From NCBI GenBank assembly GCA_002476495.1, contig DLKL01000022.1, positions 8,627 through 22,113 on the forward strand: a stretch of DNA of 13,487 bases, read 5' to 3'. Positions 1 to 7,225 of this stretch are shown here, one piece after another. The first letter of the stretch is position 1, and every line of letters starts with the position of its first letter. The stretch is from Lachnospiraceae bacterium UBA7589 (GTDB lineage Bacteria > Bacillota > Clostridia > Lachnospirales > Lachnospiraceae). Below the pieces are notes generated by a model, which was not told the DNA's origin, searched no databases, and worked only from the letters and a program-made list of their open reading frames with translations. A program made the translations under genes and the position numbers.

Positions 1-1
1 T

Positions 2-133
2 GAGTTTTGCATGATGGAAGGCCGTGCAATGGTAGTTTCTGAAAATTGTATTGTCGGGCATTTATCATATGGACCACAGCATAAGACTATGGGAAAATAT
101 TATCATGACAATATAAACTTATTTGGGATATAG
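2..133 (+). CDS. C-terminal end of an unidentified protein (partial)
   Basis: An open frame runs in from the left edge and stops at TAG 131-133, giving the last 43 residues of a protein whose start lies outside the window. The visible tail ends GKYYHDNINLFGI and contains ENCIVGHLSYGP. I do not recognise the family. The stop is followed 37 bp later by the FkbM methyltransferase start, on the same strand and with no terminator between, so it is probably the upstream member of the same surface-glycan operon. A glycosyltransferase or other sugar-modifying enzyme would fit that setting, but the residues seen do not show it. Confidence 0.55.
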   Translation, partial: EFCMMEGRAMVVSENCIVGHLSYGPQHKTMGKYYHDNINLFGI

Positions 134-170
134 ATAAAGAATATGCAATATACGAGGAAGGATTGATATA

Positions 171-1313
171 ATGGATATAAATTGTGAGAATATTATGAAG
201 GTTTATAATTTATTGGCAGACGAAGAGTCAAAAGCAATATTTTGGGATAGGCTGAAGTATACTACAACAGGAGAAAAAAGATATCTTTTGGATGCAGTAA
301 TTGATGGGTATACATATAATGATACTTTTGCTAATACTACGAACGTATATTTGGCAGAATTGTTCAAAAAAATTATTGTCACTAAGGAGGAGTGTGAAAT
401 TGCCATATTTGGAGCCTCTGATAAGGCTATGACAATTGCTGAATTGCTGTATGAATTTGGATTTCTTGATGAAGAGATGACCAATGTAAATTGTTATTAT
501 GTTGATAATGATTCATTAAAATGGGATACTGATTTTGGGTGGCATAATCCCAATATGTATATGCACGTATATAATCCTGAGAAGCTTAGAAATAGAAATA
601 AAAAAGTATATGTTTTTATTGCAGTAAATACCTTCAGCAATGACAAGCGTATTACTGGGCAATTAGTGGAATATGGAATAGATAAAAATGATATCTGCCA
701 TAGTCTTATCGCATGCGAATATTTTCTGGGCGAAATGTACCTGGCTGAGGATATTATGAAACCTGTTAAAGGTGATGTTTTTTGCGATATTGGTGCTTAT
801 GATATGTACAATACAGAAAAGTTTGTGAAGTGGAATCCAAATTATGGACAGGTTTATGCTTTTGAAGCGGATCCGGTTTCTTTTGAAAAATGTAAACGAA
901 AACAATTGGGAGAAAAAGTAGATGTATACAACCTGGGAGTTTGGTCGTGTAAATCACAGCTGGCCTTTGAAAGTGCCCCAAATGGAGAATTTGGTGGTTC
1001 AAGAATTAACGAGAATGGAAAGCAATTGGTTGATACTGTTGCGTTAGATGAGTTTTTAGGAGACCAAAAGGTAGATATTATAAAAATGGATATTGAGGGT
1101 GCAGAGCTTGAGGCATTAAAGGGAGCACACAGGTTAATAGAAATCAATAAGCCAAGTTTAACTATATCCATTTATCATAAACCAACTGATATTATTGAGT
1201 TGCCCTTATATGTGTGTTCAATAAATCCTGATTATAGAATATATTTAAGGCATCATACATATGGTATTTTTGATACTGTAATGTATGCGATAGACAAAAA
1301 CAGAGTGAAATAG
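171..1313 (+). CDS. FkbM family SAM-dependent methyltransferase with N-terminal extension
   Basis: The 380-residue product has a C-terminal FkbM-type methyltransferase fold. Motif I is VFCDIGAYD (about 203-211), the acidic end of strand 2 is FEAD (231-234), and the FkbM signature DIIKMDIEGAE lies at 302-312. The family methylates oxygen atoms of sugars or other secondary metabolites using S-adenosylmethionine. The first 190 or so residues are an extra domain with a Rossmann-like stretch (IAIFGASDKA, about 78-87), seen in FkbM proteins of glycan clusters. The start is ATG 171, behind GAGGAAGG. It is followed after 19 bp by a DUF4422 gene, which supports O-methylation of a cell-surface polysaccharide. 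The exact sugar acceptor cannot be read from the sequence. Confidence 0.85.
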   Translation: MDINCENIMKVYNLLADEESKAIFWDRLKYTTTGEKRYLLDAVIDGYTYNDTFANTTNVYLAELFKKIIVTKEECEIAIFGASDKAMTIAELLYEFGFLDEEMTNVNCYYVDNDSLKWDTDFGWHNPNMYMHVYNPEKLRNRNKKVYVFIAVNTFSNDKRITGQLVEYGIDKNDICHSLIACEYFLGEMYLAEDIMKPVKGDVFCDIGAYDMYNTEKFVKWNPNYGQVYAFEADPVSFEKCKRKQLGEKVDVYNLGVWSCKSQLAFESAPNGEFGGSRINENGKQLVDTVALDEFLGDQKVDIIKMDIEGAELEALKGAHRLIEINKPSLTISIYHKPTDIIELPLYVCSINPDYRIYLRHHTYGIFDTVMYAIDKNRVK

Positions 1314-1332
1314 AGGAAAAGAGAGACTTTTG

Positions 1333-2406
1333 ATGAATATAGTAATCTACGGTGCTCAGAGTATAGCACTTGGAGCGTACAATGCAATCAGAAGCCTTCA
1401 TCCTGAGATGCACATAGAATGTTTTCTGGTAACCGAGTTGGCAAATAATGCAATGACTCTTGGTGGAATTCATGTTAGGGAGTTGGCGGAATTTGCAGCA
1501 GAAAAAACAGATGACGAAAAAAATAATATAGAGGTTTTAATAGGAACACCGGAAAATGTAATGGGAGCAATTGAAAAAAGTCTTGAAGAAGCAGGAATAC
1601 ATCATCATGTACGCCTGGATTCTATGAAGTGGGCCGAGATGCAAAAAAAAGCTTTCATTAAAGCAGGAAGATTCACCCCGTTATCTACATATCCAACAGG
1701 AATCCGAAAGCCTGATATTGAAATATATCAGATGGTGCACCATAAAGATAAGCTATTAGAAACAGATTATAAGTTTCCTGATTATTTTATGCCTGTTCAG
1801 GTAGGAGCTGCTATGACTGACAGAGTAATAGCGCAATTTTCCGATAACACAGGCTATAATATTTCTGCCAAGAATGGTGATTATTCTGAACTTACAGGTC
1901 TTTACTGGATATGGAAAAACAGAGTTTCACAATCAGATGGAAAGTATTACGGTCTGGCACACTATAGAAGATTCCTTGAATTATCGGAAGCTGATCATAG
2001 CAGACTTGCAACAAATGATATTGATGTTGTACTTCCATATCCAATGCCATATGAGCCGGATATTGAAGCACATCACCTTAGATATCTTACAAAACAGGAA
2101 TGGTCTGGCGTGATACAGGCATTAAAGGAAATAGAGCCGGAATATGCGGAAGAATTTAACCTTATATTGAAACAAGAATATTTGTACAATTACAATATTG
2201 TATTGGCAAAGAGCGAAGTACTTGATAAATATTGTAACTGGTTATTTCCGCTGTTGTTCAGGATTGAAGAAATAAATAATCCCAATGGAAATAAAGAGCC
2301 AAACAGATATATAGGTTATGTAGGGGAAACGCTGGAAACCTTATATTTTATGCATAACAAAGACAAGCTGAAAATTGCCCATACAGGATGCAGATTTTTA
2401 GTTTAA
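1333..2406 (+). CDS. DUF4422 domain protein, putative glycosyltransferase
   Basis: This 357-residue protein has two parts. Residues 1-105 begin MNIVIYGAQSIALGAYNAIR, a nucleotide-binding-like beta-alpha start, perhaps a sugar-sensing or scaffold domain. Residues about 130-350 are a DUF4422 domain, with NGDYSELTGLYWIWKN (181-196) and YYGLAHYRRF (205-214) as clear signatures. DUF4422 proteins are found in capsule and exopolysaccharide loci and are thought to be glycosyltransferases; this is family inference and no reaction is shown. I chose ATG 1333 over the adjacent TTG 1330 because GAGAG ends 7 bp before it. It follows the FkbM gene closely and is probably cotranscribed. The gene ends at 2406 and faces the convergent MATE gene, with no good terminator hairpin in the 77 bp between. 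Confidence 0.8.
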   Translation: MNIVIYGAQSIALGAYNAIRSLHPEMHIECFLVTELANNAMTLGGIHVRELAEFAAEKTDDEKNNIEVLIGTPENVMGAIEKSLEEAGIHHHVRLDSMKWAEMQKKAFIKAGRFTPLSTYPTGIRKPDIEIYQMVHHKDKLLETDYKFPDYFMPVQVGAAMTDRVIAQFSDNTGYNISAKNGDYSELTGLYWIWKNRVSQSDGKYYGLAHYRRFLELSEADHSRLATNDIDVVLPYPMPYEPDIEAHHLRYLTKQEWSGVIQALKEIEPEYAEEFNLILKQEYLYNYNIVLAKSEVLDKYCNWLFPLLFRIEEINNPNGNKEPNRYIGYVGETLETLYFMHNKDKLKIAHTGCRFLV

Positions 2407-2483
2407 TTAGTTTAGTAAATGATGTAAAATTTTTTATATAAAGGAGAACGCATTTGCAAAGCTTCTTAATACCGGTGAGGAGG

Positions 2484-3833
2484 TTATTCCCTTGTCGGTC
2501 CTTTATGGTATATCACATAAAATGCAATCACACAGATTAACACTGATAACAAAGAGCCGGCTGCTGTTGCAAGCCCCATCGGAAACAAAGTTGTCTTAAA
2601 TATCCTTGATGTCAGATAAACTCCCGGAATACGAACCAGTACAATGGCCAGAATGTTATGTAAGAATGACAGTCCGGATTTTCCATAGGCACAGAAATAA
2701 CCGCTGCAGCTAAAATGAATACCTGCAAAAATGCAGTCGAAGATATAACCCCGCAAATATTGACTACCAAGCCTTATCACATCTGCTCCGGCTGATGTAT
2801 TTCTATCGGTAAATAAAGCGACTATTGATCCGGCGGTAAATTGAATTATAATGGTTGCCAATATTCCGAATCCAACTGCAATCAACACAGCATACCGCAG
2901 TGTTGCAATTGCTCTTTCTGGTTTATGTGCTCCGATATTTTGTGCCCCAAGGGCTGAAACGGTTGATAACATAGAAGACGGAACAAGAAACAGAAAACTT
3001 ATTATTTTCTCTACAATGCCTACAGCGGCTGCATCGTTTAATCCTCTCTGGTTTGCAATAATTGTTATCACAATAAAAGCAACCTGAATCAGACCATCCT
3101 GCACAGCAATCGGAATACCGATAGATAATATCTTTCCCATTACCGGACGATGAGGTTTAAAATCTGTCTTAATCAGCACAATGCTTTTTCTTTTTATAAT
3201 AACGATCAATGATATCAGTACACTGATTGCCTGAGAAATGGTTGTCCCAAGTGCAGCCCCGGCAGGACCAAGTTTAAATGCCCCCATAAAAAGGTAATCC
3301 AATAAAATATTAGCAACGCATGCCACAGCAATAAAATACATCGGACTTTTACTGTCTCCCATACCTCTGAAAATAGAGCTGATGATGTTGTACGCTGTGA
3401 TAAATGGAATACCTATAAAACAGATTGTCAAATATGTGACAGTACCATTTACAGCCTCGGCAGGAGTAGACATTACTGATACAATGGGACGTACCAGCAT
3501 AAGTAACAATATCATTCCTACAATAGCCACTCCCATAAACAAAGCTAGTGTATTTCCAATAACCTTAGATGCCTGTTTTTTGTTATTTGCTCCGATTGCC
3601 TGTGCAATACTTACTGTAGTACCCATAGCAAGACCTACGATCATAACGGTAATCATATGCATGATCTGTGAACCGACAGATACTGCAGTAGTACTTGCCA
3701 CGCCGTCATATTGTCCGATAATAAACAAATCTGCCATTCCATAGAGTGTCTGTAAAAAATAGGAGAGCAGGTACGGAAGGGAAAACCAAATTACATTTTT
3801 GAGAACACTTCCGGTTGTGAGATTTTTTTCCAT
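2484..3833 (-). CDS. MATE family multidrug efflux transporter
   Basis: The 449-residue integral membrane protein has the 12-helix MatE repeat layout. It begins MEKNLTTGSVLKNVIWFSLP and carries YGMADLFIIGQYDG in helix 1-2, IFRGMGDSKSP in the middle loop and GALGTTISQA-like segments, all typical of the NorM/DinF-type family. These pumps export cationic drugs or metabolites using Na+ or H+ gradients. An upstream in-frame ATG at 3866 is rejected: it sits between the -10 box (3867-3872) and the expected transcription start near 3860, whereas ATG 3833 has AGAGG eight bases upstream. The gene is divergent from the crcB side and stands alone. Its promoter has MerR-type geometry, so drug-inducible activation by an unlinked MerR regulator is likely. 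Confidence 0.92.
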   Translation of the reverse strand: MEKNLTTGSVLKNVIWFSLPYLLSYFLQTLYGMADLFIIGQYDGVASTTAVSVGSQIMHMITVMIVGLAMGTTVSIAQAIGANNKKQASKVIGNTLALFMGVAIVGMILLLMLVRPIVSVMSTPAEAVNGTVTYLTICFIGIPFITAYNIISSIFRGMGDSKSPMYFIAVACVANILLDYLFMGAFKLGPAGAALGTTISQAISVLISLIVIIKRKSIVLIKTDFKPHRPVMGKILSIGIPIAVQDGLIQVAFIVITIIANQRGLNDAAAVGIVEKIISFLFLVPSSMLSTVSALGAQNIGAHKPERAIATLRYAVLIAVGFGILATIIIQFTAGSIVALFTDRNTSAGADVIRLGSQYLRGYIFDCIFAGIHFSCSGYFCAYGKSGLSFLHNILAIVLVRIPGVYLTSRIFKTTLFPMGLATAAGSLLSVLICVIAFYVIYHKGPTRE

Positions 3834-3866
3834 GATAATTTCCTCTTTCTTATTTGATATAAGCAT

Positions 3867-3897
3867 ATCATAAACTCTACAACAATTGTAGAGTCAA
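3867..3897 (-). promoter_or_regulatory. MerR-type promoter/operator of the MATE gene
   Basis: Read on the minus strand, TTGACT (3897-3892) and TATGAT (3872-3867) are separated by exactly 19 bp. The spacer overlaps a perfect dyad with arms ACTCTACAA (3874-3882) and TTGTAGAGT (3886-3894) around a 3-bp centre. An overlong 19-bp spacer filled by a dyad is the hallmark of promoters activated by DNA distortion by MerR-family proteins. No merR gene lies in the window, so the activator would act from elsewhere. Confidence 0.85.
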
Positions 3898-3968
3898 TAT
3901 TTTTTGTTAGAATTTTACTTGTGAATTATCTTTCTGTTTCTCTAAAGCAGACTACAATAATGTAACCA

Positions 3969-3997
3969 TTGAAATTACAATTGTTTTTTGATATGAT
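3969..3997 (+). promoter_or_regulatory. Forward promoter upstream of crcB
   Basis: TTGAAA (3969-3974), a 17-bp spacer and TATGAT (3992-3997) form a good sigma-A promoter pointing toward crcB. Transcription would start near 4004 and leave a leader of about 270 nt before the crcB start. The spacer contains ACAATTGT, also present in the centre of the MATE operator, but without the flanking arms. Confidence 0.55.
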
Positions 3998-4255
3998 TAC
4001 TGTCGAAGAAAGGTGTTTATAATGCAGTAGAATGTGCACCGGATGAACAACTGTTTCATTTTCATGAGAACACAAATCAGAAATGTCCGGTAGAAAAAAT
4101 TATTATATAAAAGAGGTAAACCGATGTATTCCGTGGTTTCCAAAGAGATAATGGAATTTTTATTCAAGTGATTTCTGATTCCTTTTTAATCACTTATTGG
4201 AGATGTTAATCAGGCATATACACAGACAGTAAGAAAAATTGAGATTGTTATTAAA
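3998..4255 (+). other. Gene-free stretch with short decayed reading frames and an inverted repeat
   Basis: No intact gene is visible here. Just after the promoter, GAAAGG is followed by ATG CAG TAG, an immediately aborted start. A frame offset by one reads NAVECAPDEQLFHFHENTNQ and ends at TAA 4108-4110, which looks like broken coding sequence. A 15-codon frame, MYSVVSKEIMEFLFK, runs 4124-4171 behind AAGAGG. Its stop falls in a perfect 8-bp inverted repeat, AAGTGATT (4166-4173) and AATCACTT (4188-4195). The repeat has no T-run, so it is not a clear terminator. I found no fluoride-riboswitch consensus. Confidence 0.4.
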
Positions 4256-4276
4256 GTGAAAATATGGAGGATACAT

Positions 4277-4642
4277 ATGGGATATTTATTTGTGGCTCTT
4301 GGTGGAGCGGTGGGAGCAATGGGCAGATATACTATAAGCCTTATTCCTGTCAAAAATTGTTTTCCGTTTTTGACCCTGGTGACAAATATTATAGGCTCTA
4401 TACTGATTGGATTTATTGTTGGTATTATAAGCTGTAAAAATCAGATATCCGAAAACACCATATTGTTCTGGAAAACAGGGGTATGTGGAGGCTTTACCAC
4501 CTTTTCAACATTTTCTTTGGAAGCATATAATTTGTTTGACAATAATAAGTATGCAATTGGAGGATTATATGTACTGCTTAGCTGTTGTGGCTGTATATTG
4601 GGAGTACTGTGTGGGAAAAAATTATCATGTCTTATCAGATAA
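4277..4642 (+). CDS. crcB: CrcB/Fluc fluoride ion channel
   Basis: The 121-residue membrane protein has four hydrophobic segments and the family motifs: GGAVGAMGRY (9-18), the polar-track asparagine in TLVTNIIGS (33-41) and the very conserved GGFTTFSTFS (71-80). Fluc proteins form dual-topology dimers with two pores that export toxic fluoride. Many Gram-positives carry two adjacent crcB genes, whereas only one is seen here, so a homodimer is expected unless a partner lies elsewhere. The start is ATG 4277, with TGGAGG 8 bp upstream; the in-frame GTG at 4256 has no ribosome site. It is probably expressed from the promoter at 3969-3997. The length is normal for the family. Confidence 0.93.
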   Translation: MGYLFVALGGAVGAMGRYTISLIPVKNCFPFLTLVTNIIGSILIGFIVGIISCKNQISENTILFWKTGVCGGFTTFSTFSLEAYNLFDNNKYAIGGLYVLLSCCGCILGVLCGKKLSCLIR

Positions 4643-4746
4643 ATATTATTGAAATAGAGCAAATTAGTGTATCAAAATATTTTTTTGCATAAGCGATGAA
4701 TTAATCTGGATTATTACCGGAGTAGAAAAAGAAGAGGAGAAGAACC

Positions 4747-5349
4747 ATGAAGGTAACAGTGCTGGATGCTCAGGCTGCTAAGATGATCGGACATGCGTTT
4801 GGATATTATGATTATGGTGAAGAAGTTGGTATGGGTGCATTTTACAGTAGTAAGGATGCTGTAGCCCTGTATATATCCGGGTATGTACGGATGGCGTATG
4901 AAGGTGGAATGCTCTATGCGACAAGCGAACGGGGAGAGGGTTATATCGCTTACAAAGTGCCGGGGCAAAAATTGAAAATCCGGGCAGGTATGCAGCTTGT
5001 AAAGGCACTTTTTCGTTCCATGAGCCTGAAAGAATTAATTCATATGGGGTATGTACTTTCCAAGGGTGGAAAGTCGTTTCAGGACAGGATGAAAAAGGAG
5101 AAAAGACCATATATATTTGTTGGCCTTGTATGTGTTCCGGAACAATATCAGGGACAGGGGTATATGCGAAAGGCAATGGAGCTTGCCTACTCAGAAGGGA
5201 ACCGGCTTCAGGTCCCGGTGCTTCTGGAAACGGATGCAAAGTCAAAGTGCGATAAATATATTCATCTTGGCATGCAGCTTCATGGTGTGCGGGATTTAGG
5301 AAAATATGGAAAATTATATGATCTGGTAAAATATCCGGACAAAATATGA
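4747..5349 (+). CDS. GNAT family N-acetyltransferase
   Basis: The 200-residue protein has the acetyl-CoA pyrophosphate-binding loop of GNAT enzymes, VPEQYQGQGYMRKAM (130-144, Q-x-x-G-x-G pattern), after strand 4 (FVGLVCV). It ends with the usual strand 6-7 region (VPVLLETDAKSK, then KYIHLGMQLHGVRDL). Members transfer acetyl from acetyl-CoA to an amine such as an antibiotic, polyamine or protein N-terminus; the substrate is not evident. AGAGGAGA precedes ATG 4747. The gene is single, and its stop lies only 3 bp before the -35 box of the next promoter, so it is separate from the TetR operon that follows. Confidence 0.85.
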   Translation: MKVTVLDAQAAKMIGHAFGYYDYGEEVGMGAFYSSKDAVALYISGYVRMAYEGGMLYATSERGEGYIAYKVPGQKLKIRAGMQLVKALFRSMSLKELIHMGYVLSKGGKSFQDRMKKEKRPYIFVGLVCVPEQYQGQGYMRKAMELAYSEGNRLQVPVLLETDAKSKCDKYIHLGMQLHGVRDLGKYGKLYDLVKYPDKI

Positions 5350-5351
5350 GC

Positions 5352-5401
5352 TTGACAAATAAACGGCTGTTTACTACTATTAAGACGTAAACAGTCGTTT
5401 A
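5352..5401 (+). promoter_or_regulatory. Promoter with two tandem operators (site A) for the TetR gene at 5423
   Basis: TTGACA (5352-5357), 17 bp and TACTAT (5375-5380) make a strong promoter 43 bp before the TetR start. Two copies of TAAAC-N4-GTTTA lie at 5360-5373 (in the spacer) and 5388-5401 (after the -10), 28 bp apart centre to centre. Together they also form a near-perfect long inverted repeat (5361-5374 with 5387-5400). Repressor bound at either copy would block polymerase, so TetR autorepression is inferred. The repeat could also act as a weak terminator for the preceding GNAT, although no clean T-run follows. Confidence 0.8.
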
Positions 5402-5422
5402 TTTTAGCTCGGAGGTAATTGA

Positions 5423-6016
5423 ATGAGTAATAGAAAAGAAGAAATATTAATTGTGGCATTGCATCTGTTTGCCATAGATGGTTATGAGGCTGTTTCGGTC
5501 AGCCGTATAGCCGGTGAGCTTAATATGACCAAAGGAGCACTATATCGCCATTTCAAAAGCAAGAGAGATATTTTTGACTGTATTGTACGGTGCATGGAAA
5601 AGCAGGATGGTGAACTGGCATCAGATTATGATATGCCGGGGGACGCTAAAGCAAAAATGCCTGAAAAGTATGAGAATGTAGCACTGGATGTTTTTTTGGA
5701 ATATAGCAAGTCTATGTTTGAATATTGGACAGAGGATGATTTTGCATCATCGTTTCGGAAAATGCTGACCATAGAGCAGTTTCGCAATGAGGAAATGCAG
5801 GATTTGTATCAGAAGTATCTCGTGACCGGGCCTGATTTCTATGTGGAGGAGCTATTTGAGAGTATGGGAATTACAGGTGCAAAGGATAAGGCTGTAAGAC
5901 TTTGCGCGGTTATGCATTTTTATTACAGTATTTTTGATGGCACAGGGGATAAAGAAAAGGTAAAGGATGAGTTTGTATCAGCAATCAGTAATTTAGTACA
6001 GGAGTTTAGGCAATGA
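5423..6016 (+). CDS. TetR/AcrR family transcriptional regulator
   Basis: The 197-residue protein begins with a TetR DNA-binding domain: helices 1-3 at about 5-47, with the signature ALYRHFKSKRDIF (39-51). The ligand-binding half contains YDMPGD and WTEDDFASSFRKMLTIEQF (102-120) and is clearly paralogous to the TetR at 11966-12589, which has the matching block at 106-124. It is predicted to repress its own operon through the operators at 5360-5401 and release DNA on binding an unknown small molecule. GGAGG (5411-5415) lies 7 bp before the ATG. Its stop overlaps the start of the next GNAT gene by 4 bp (ATGA), so the two are translationally coupled. Confidence 0.92.
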   Translation: MSNRKEEILIVALHLFAIDGYEAVSVSRIAGELNMTKGALYRHFKSKRDIFDCIVRCMEKQDGELASDYDMPGDAKAKMPEKYENVALDVFLEYSKSMFEYWTEDDFASSFRKMLTIEQFRNEEMQDLYQKYLVTGPDFYVEELFESMGITGAKDKAVRLCAVMHFYYSIFDGTGDKEKVKDEFVSAISNLVQEFRQ

Positions 6017-6648
6017 ATAATATAATAATTCGTTTAGAAGAAAAAAGTGAATACCGTGAGGTGGAAAATCTGGTAAGAGACAGCTTTTGGAACGTATATC
6101 GTCCAGGCTGTCTTGAGCATTATGTATTGCATCAGCTCAGAAATGATCCGGCATTTGTTCCGGAACTGGATTTTGTGATGCTTCTTAAAGAAAATGATGA
6201 AGATGGTAAGCTGATTGGTCAGAATATGTTTATGAGAACGAGTATTAAATCGGATGATGGAAGATATATTCCAATTATGACGATGGGGCCAATCTGTATC
6301 AAGAATGAATATAAGCGGAAAGGATATGGTAAAATCCTGCTTGATTATTCATTGGAGAAAGCAGCAGAGCTTGGCTGTGGAGCATTATGCTTTGAAGGGA
6401 ATATTGATTTTTACGGTAAGAGTGGATTCAGACAGGCAAGCGAGTATGGCATCCGATATCATGGATTGCCGGAGGGGGAAGATACATCATTCTTTTTGTG
6501 TAAAGAACTTGTACCTGGTTATCTTGATGGGATTACAGGAGAGTATGCCACACCGGAAGGCTATCTTGTAGATGAGCAGGAGGCAGAAGAGTTTGATAAG
6601 CAGTTTCCATATAAAGAAAAAAAGAAAATGCCGGGACAGTTATTTTAG
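6013..6648 (+). CDS. GNAT family N-acetyltransferase (YhbS-like), coupled to TetR
   Basis: The 211-residue protein has a GNAT core. Motif A is MGPICIKNEYKRKGYGKILL (91-110), followed by GALCFEGNIDFYGKSGFRQAS (123-143), where YGKSGF is the usual tyrosine-bearing loop near the acetyl-CoA sulfur. Overall it resembles YhbS-type acetyltransferases (COG3153). The last 60 or so residues (GYLDGITGEYATPEGYLVDE onward, ending in a basic KEKKKMPGQLF tail) extend past the core. The ATG overlaps the TetR stop by 4 bp, so the pair is one repressor-controlled unit. This suggests acetylation of the compound sensed by the TetR protein, which is inference. Confidence 0.87.
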   Translation: MNNIIIRLEEKSEYREVENLVRDSFWNVYRPGCLEHYVLHQLRNDPAFVPELDFVMLLKENDEDGKLIGQNMFMRTSIKSDDGRYIPIMTMGPICIKNEYKRKGYGKILLDYSLEKAAELGCGALCFEGNIDFYGKSGFRQASEYGIRYHGLPEGEDTSFFLCKELVPGYLDGITGEYATPEGYLVDEQEAEEFDKQFPYKEKKKMPGQLF

Positions 6649-6811
6649 CGAAGTGTTCGTGAATATTTGCTTCGCATGCAGAGAACAGGAGGCAAAAATT
6701 GTAATGAAGTCAATGAAAAAGGCCTGGTATAAAAAAGGTTGGACAAGCCATCATCGGATAATGATATTCAGTTAATGGTTTATTCTGTACGAGGTTAAAT
6801 GAAAGCTGTAC

Positions 6812-6860
6812 TTGAATTATGCAGAACAGTGTGATATATTAAAACTACCGAATGGTAGTT
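6812..6860 (+). promoter_or_regulatory. Promoter with a single TetR-operator-like palindrome (site C)
   Basis: TTGAAT (6812-6817), 17 bp and TATATT (6835-6840) form a promoter. A perfect 18-bp palindrome follows two bases later: AACTACC (6843-6849), GAAT, GGTAGTT (6854-6860). Its CTACC-N4-GGTAG form and its place just after the -10 match the downstream operators of the other TetR promoters in the window. It stands directly before a decayed TetR gene, and a possible start ATG (6852-6854) lies inside the palindrome. Confidence 0.6.
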
Positions 6861-7201
6861 AAAACAAAAGAGATTATCATGGCACATTGGAGTTGGCGGC
6901 GAATAAAGGACTTGGTAACGTATCCATGTATATGATTGCAGACAAGGTTATCTATTCCGAAAGAAGCCAGAATCCCATGGCAGCCAAAATTGTCGCAGAA
7001 GAGACGGATAAGATGATTATAGCAATGAAGCAACTATTATGGCATTTTTGCAGCAATTGCTCTTGGTGTGATGATGGTAGGTGCAATGGAATGAATATTG
7101 TACCGAAGGATTATTTCGGGATTGTTGAATGATTCAGTGTGTTTGCTGCGACAGGATATAATGCAGTACTTGGAATAGAACTGTATCGGATGAAGTTTTA
7201 G
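6852..7201 (+). pseudogene. Decayed TetR gene fused to the end of a membrane-protein gene (DUF998-like)
   Basis: Reading from ATG 6852, VVKTKEIIMA is followed, after a one-base frame change near 6884, by LELAANKGLGNVSMYMIADKV (6887-6949). This is a typical TetR helix 1-2 start. The recognition helix is absent, and the frame jumps to ERSQNPMAAKIVAEETDKMI, which resembles the ligand-binding half of TetR proteins. After about 7033 the sequence reads as a membrane protein end: YYGIFAAIALGVMMVGAM in one frame, then NIVPKDYFGIVE, an in-frame TGA 7130-7132 (possibly from CGA), then FSVFAATGYNAVLGIELYRM to TAG 7199-7201. A TetR gene followed by a DUF998-type gene, joined by deletion, explains this best. 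The DUF998 label is tentative. Confidence 0.6.
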
Positions 7202-7225
7202 AAAGTGAAAAATATATACTTGTCA

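Noticed and set aside
2444..2483. Possible gene fragment ENAFAKLLNTGEEVIP behind AAAGGAG, between the DUF4422 and MATE genes
   Set aside because: It has no start codon in frame near the ribosome site and continues only as antisense of MATE; may be debris cut by the MATE gene, but cannot be supported.
3834..3866. Longer MATE protein starting at ATG 3866
   Set aside because: That codon lies at or before the expected transcription start of the MerR-type promoter; ATG 3833 has a good ribosome site.
4172..4276. Fluoride (crcB-motif) riboswitch upstream of crcB
   Set aside because: GGAGATG at about 4199 recalls the motif's start, but the partner strands and the conserved 3' segment are not found; no pseudoknot could be drawn.
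5361..5400. Simple rho-independent terminator of the GNAT gene
   Set aside because: The arms lie exactly in the spacer and just after the -10 of a TTGACA-N17-TACTAT promoter and contain paired TAAAC-N4-GTTTA sites; no T-run follows. An operator reading is better, though a weak terminator role is not excluded.
6704..6775. 23-codon frame MKSMKKAWYKKGWTSHHRIM... behind AGGAGG
   Set aside because: The ribosome site is good and the start resembles a membrane or lipoprotein N-terminus, but the frame turns into unstructured sequence and stops; probably another truncated gene start, too little to call.
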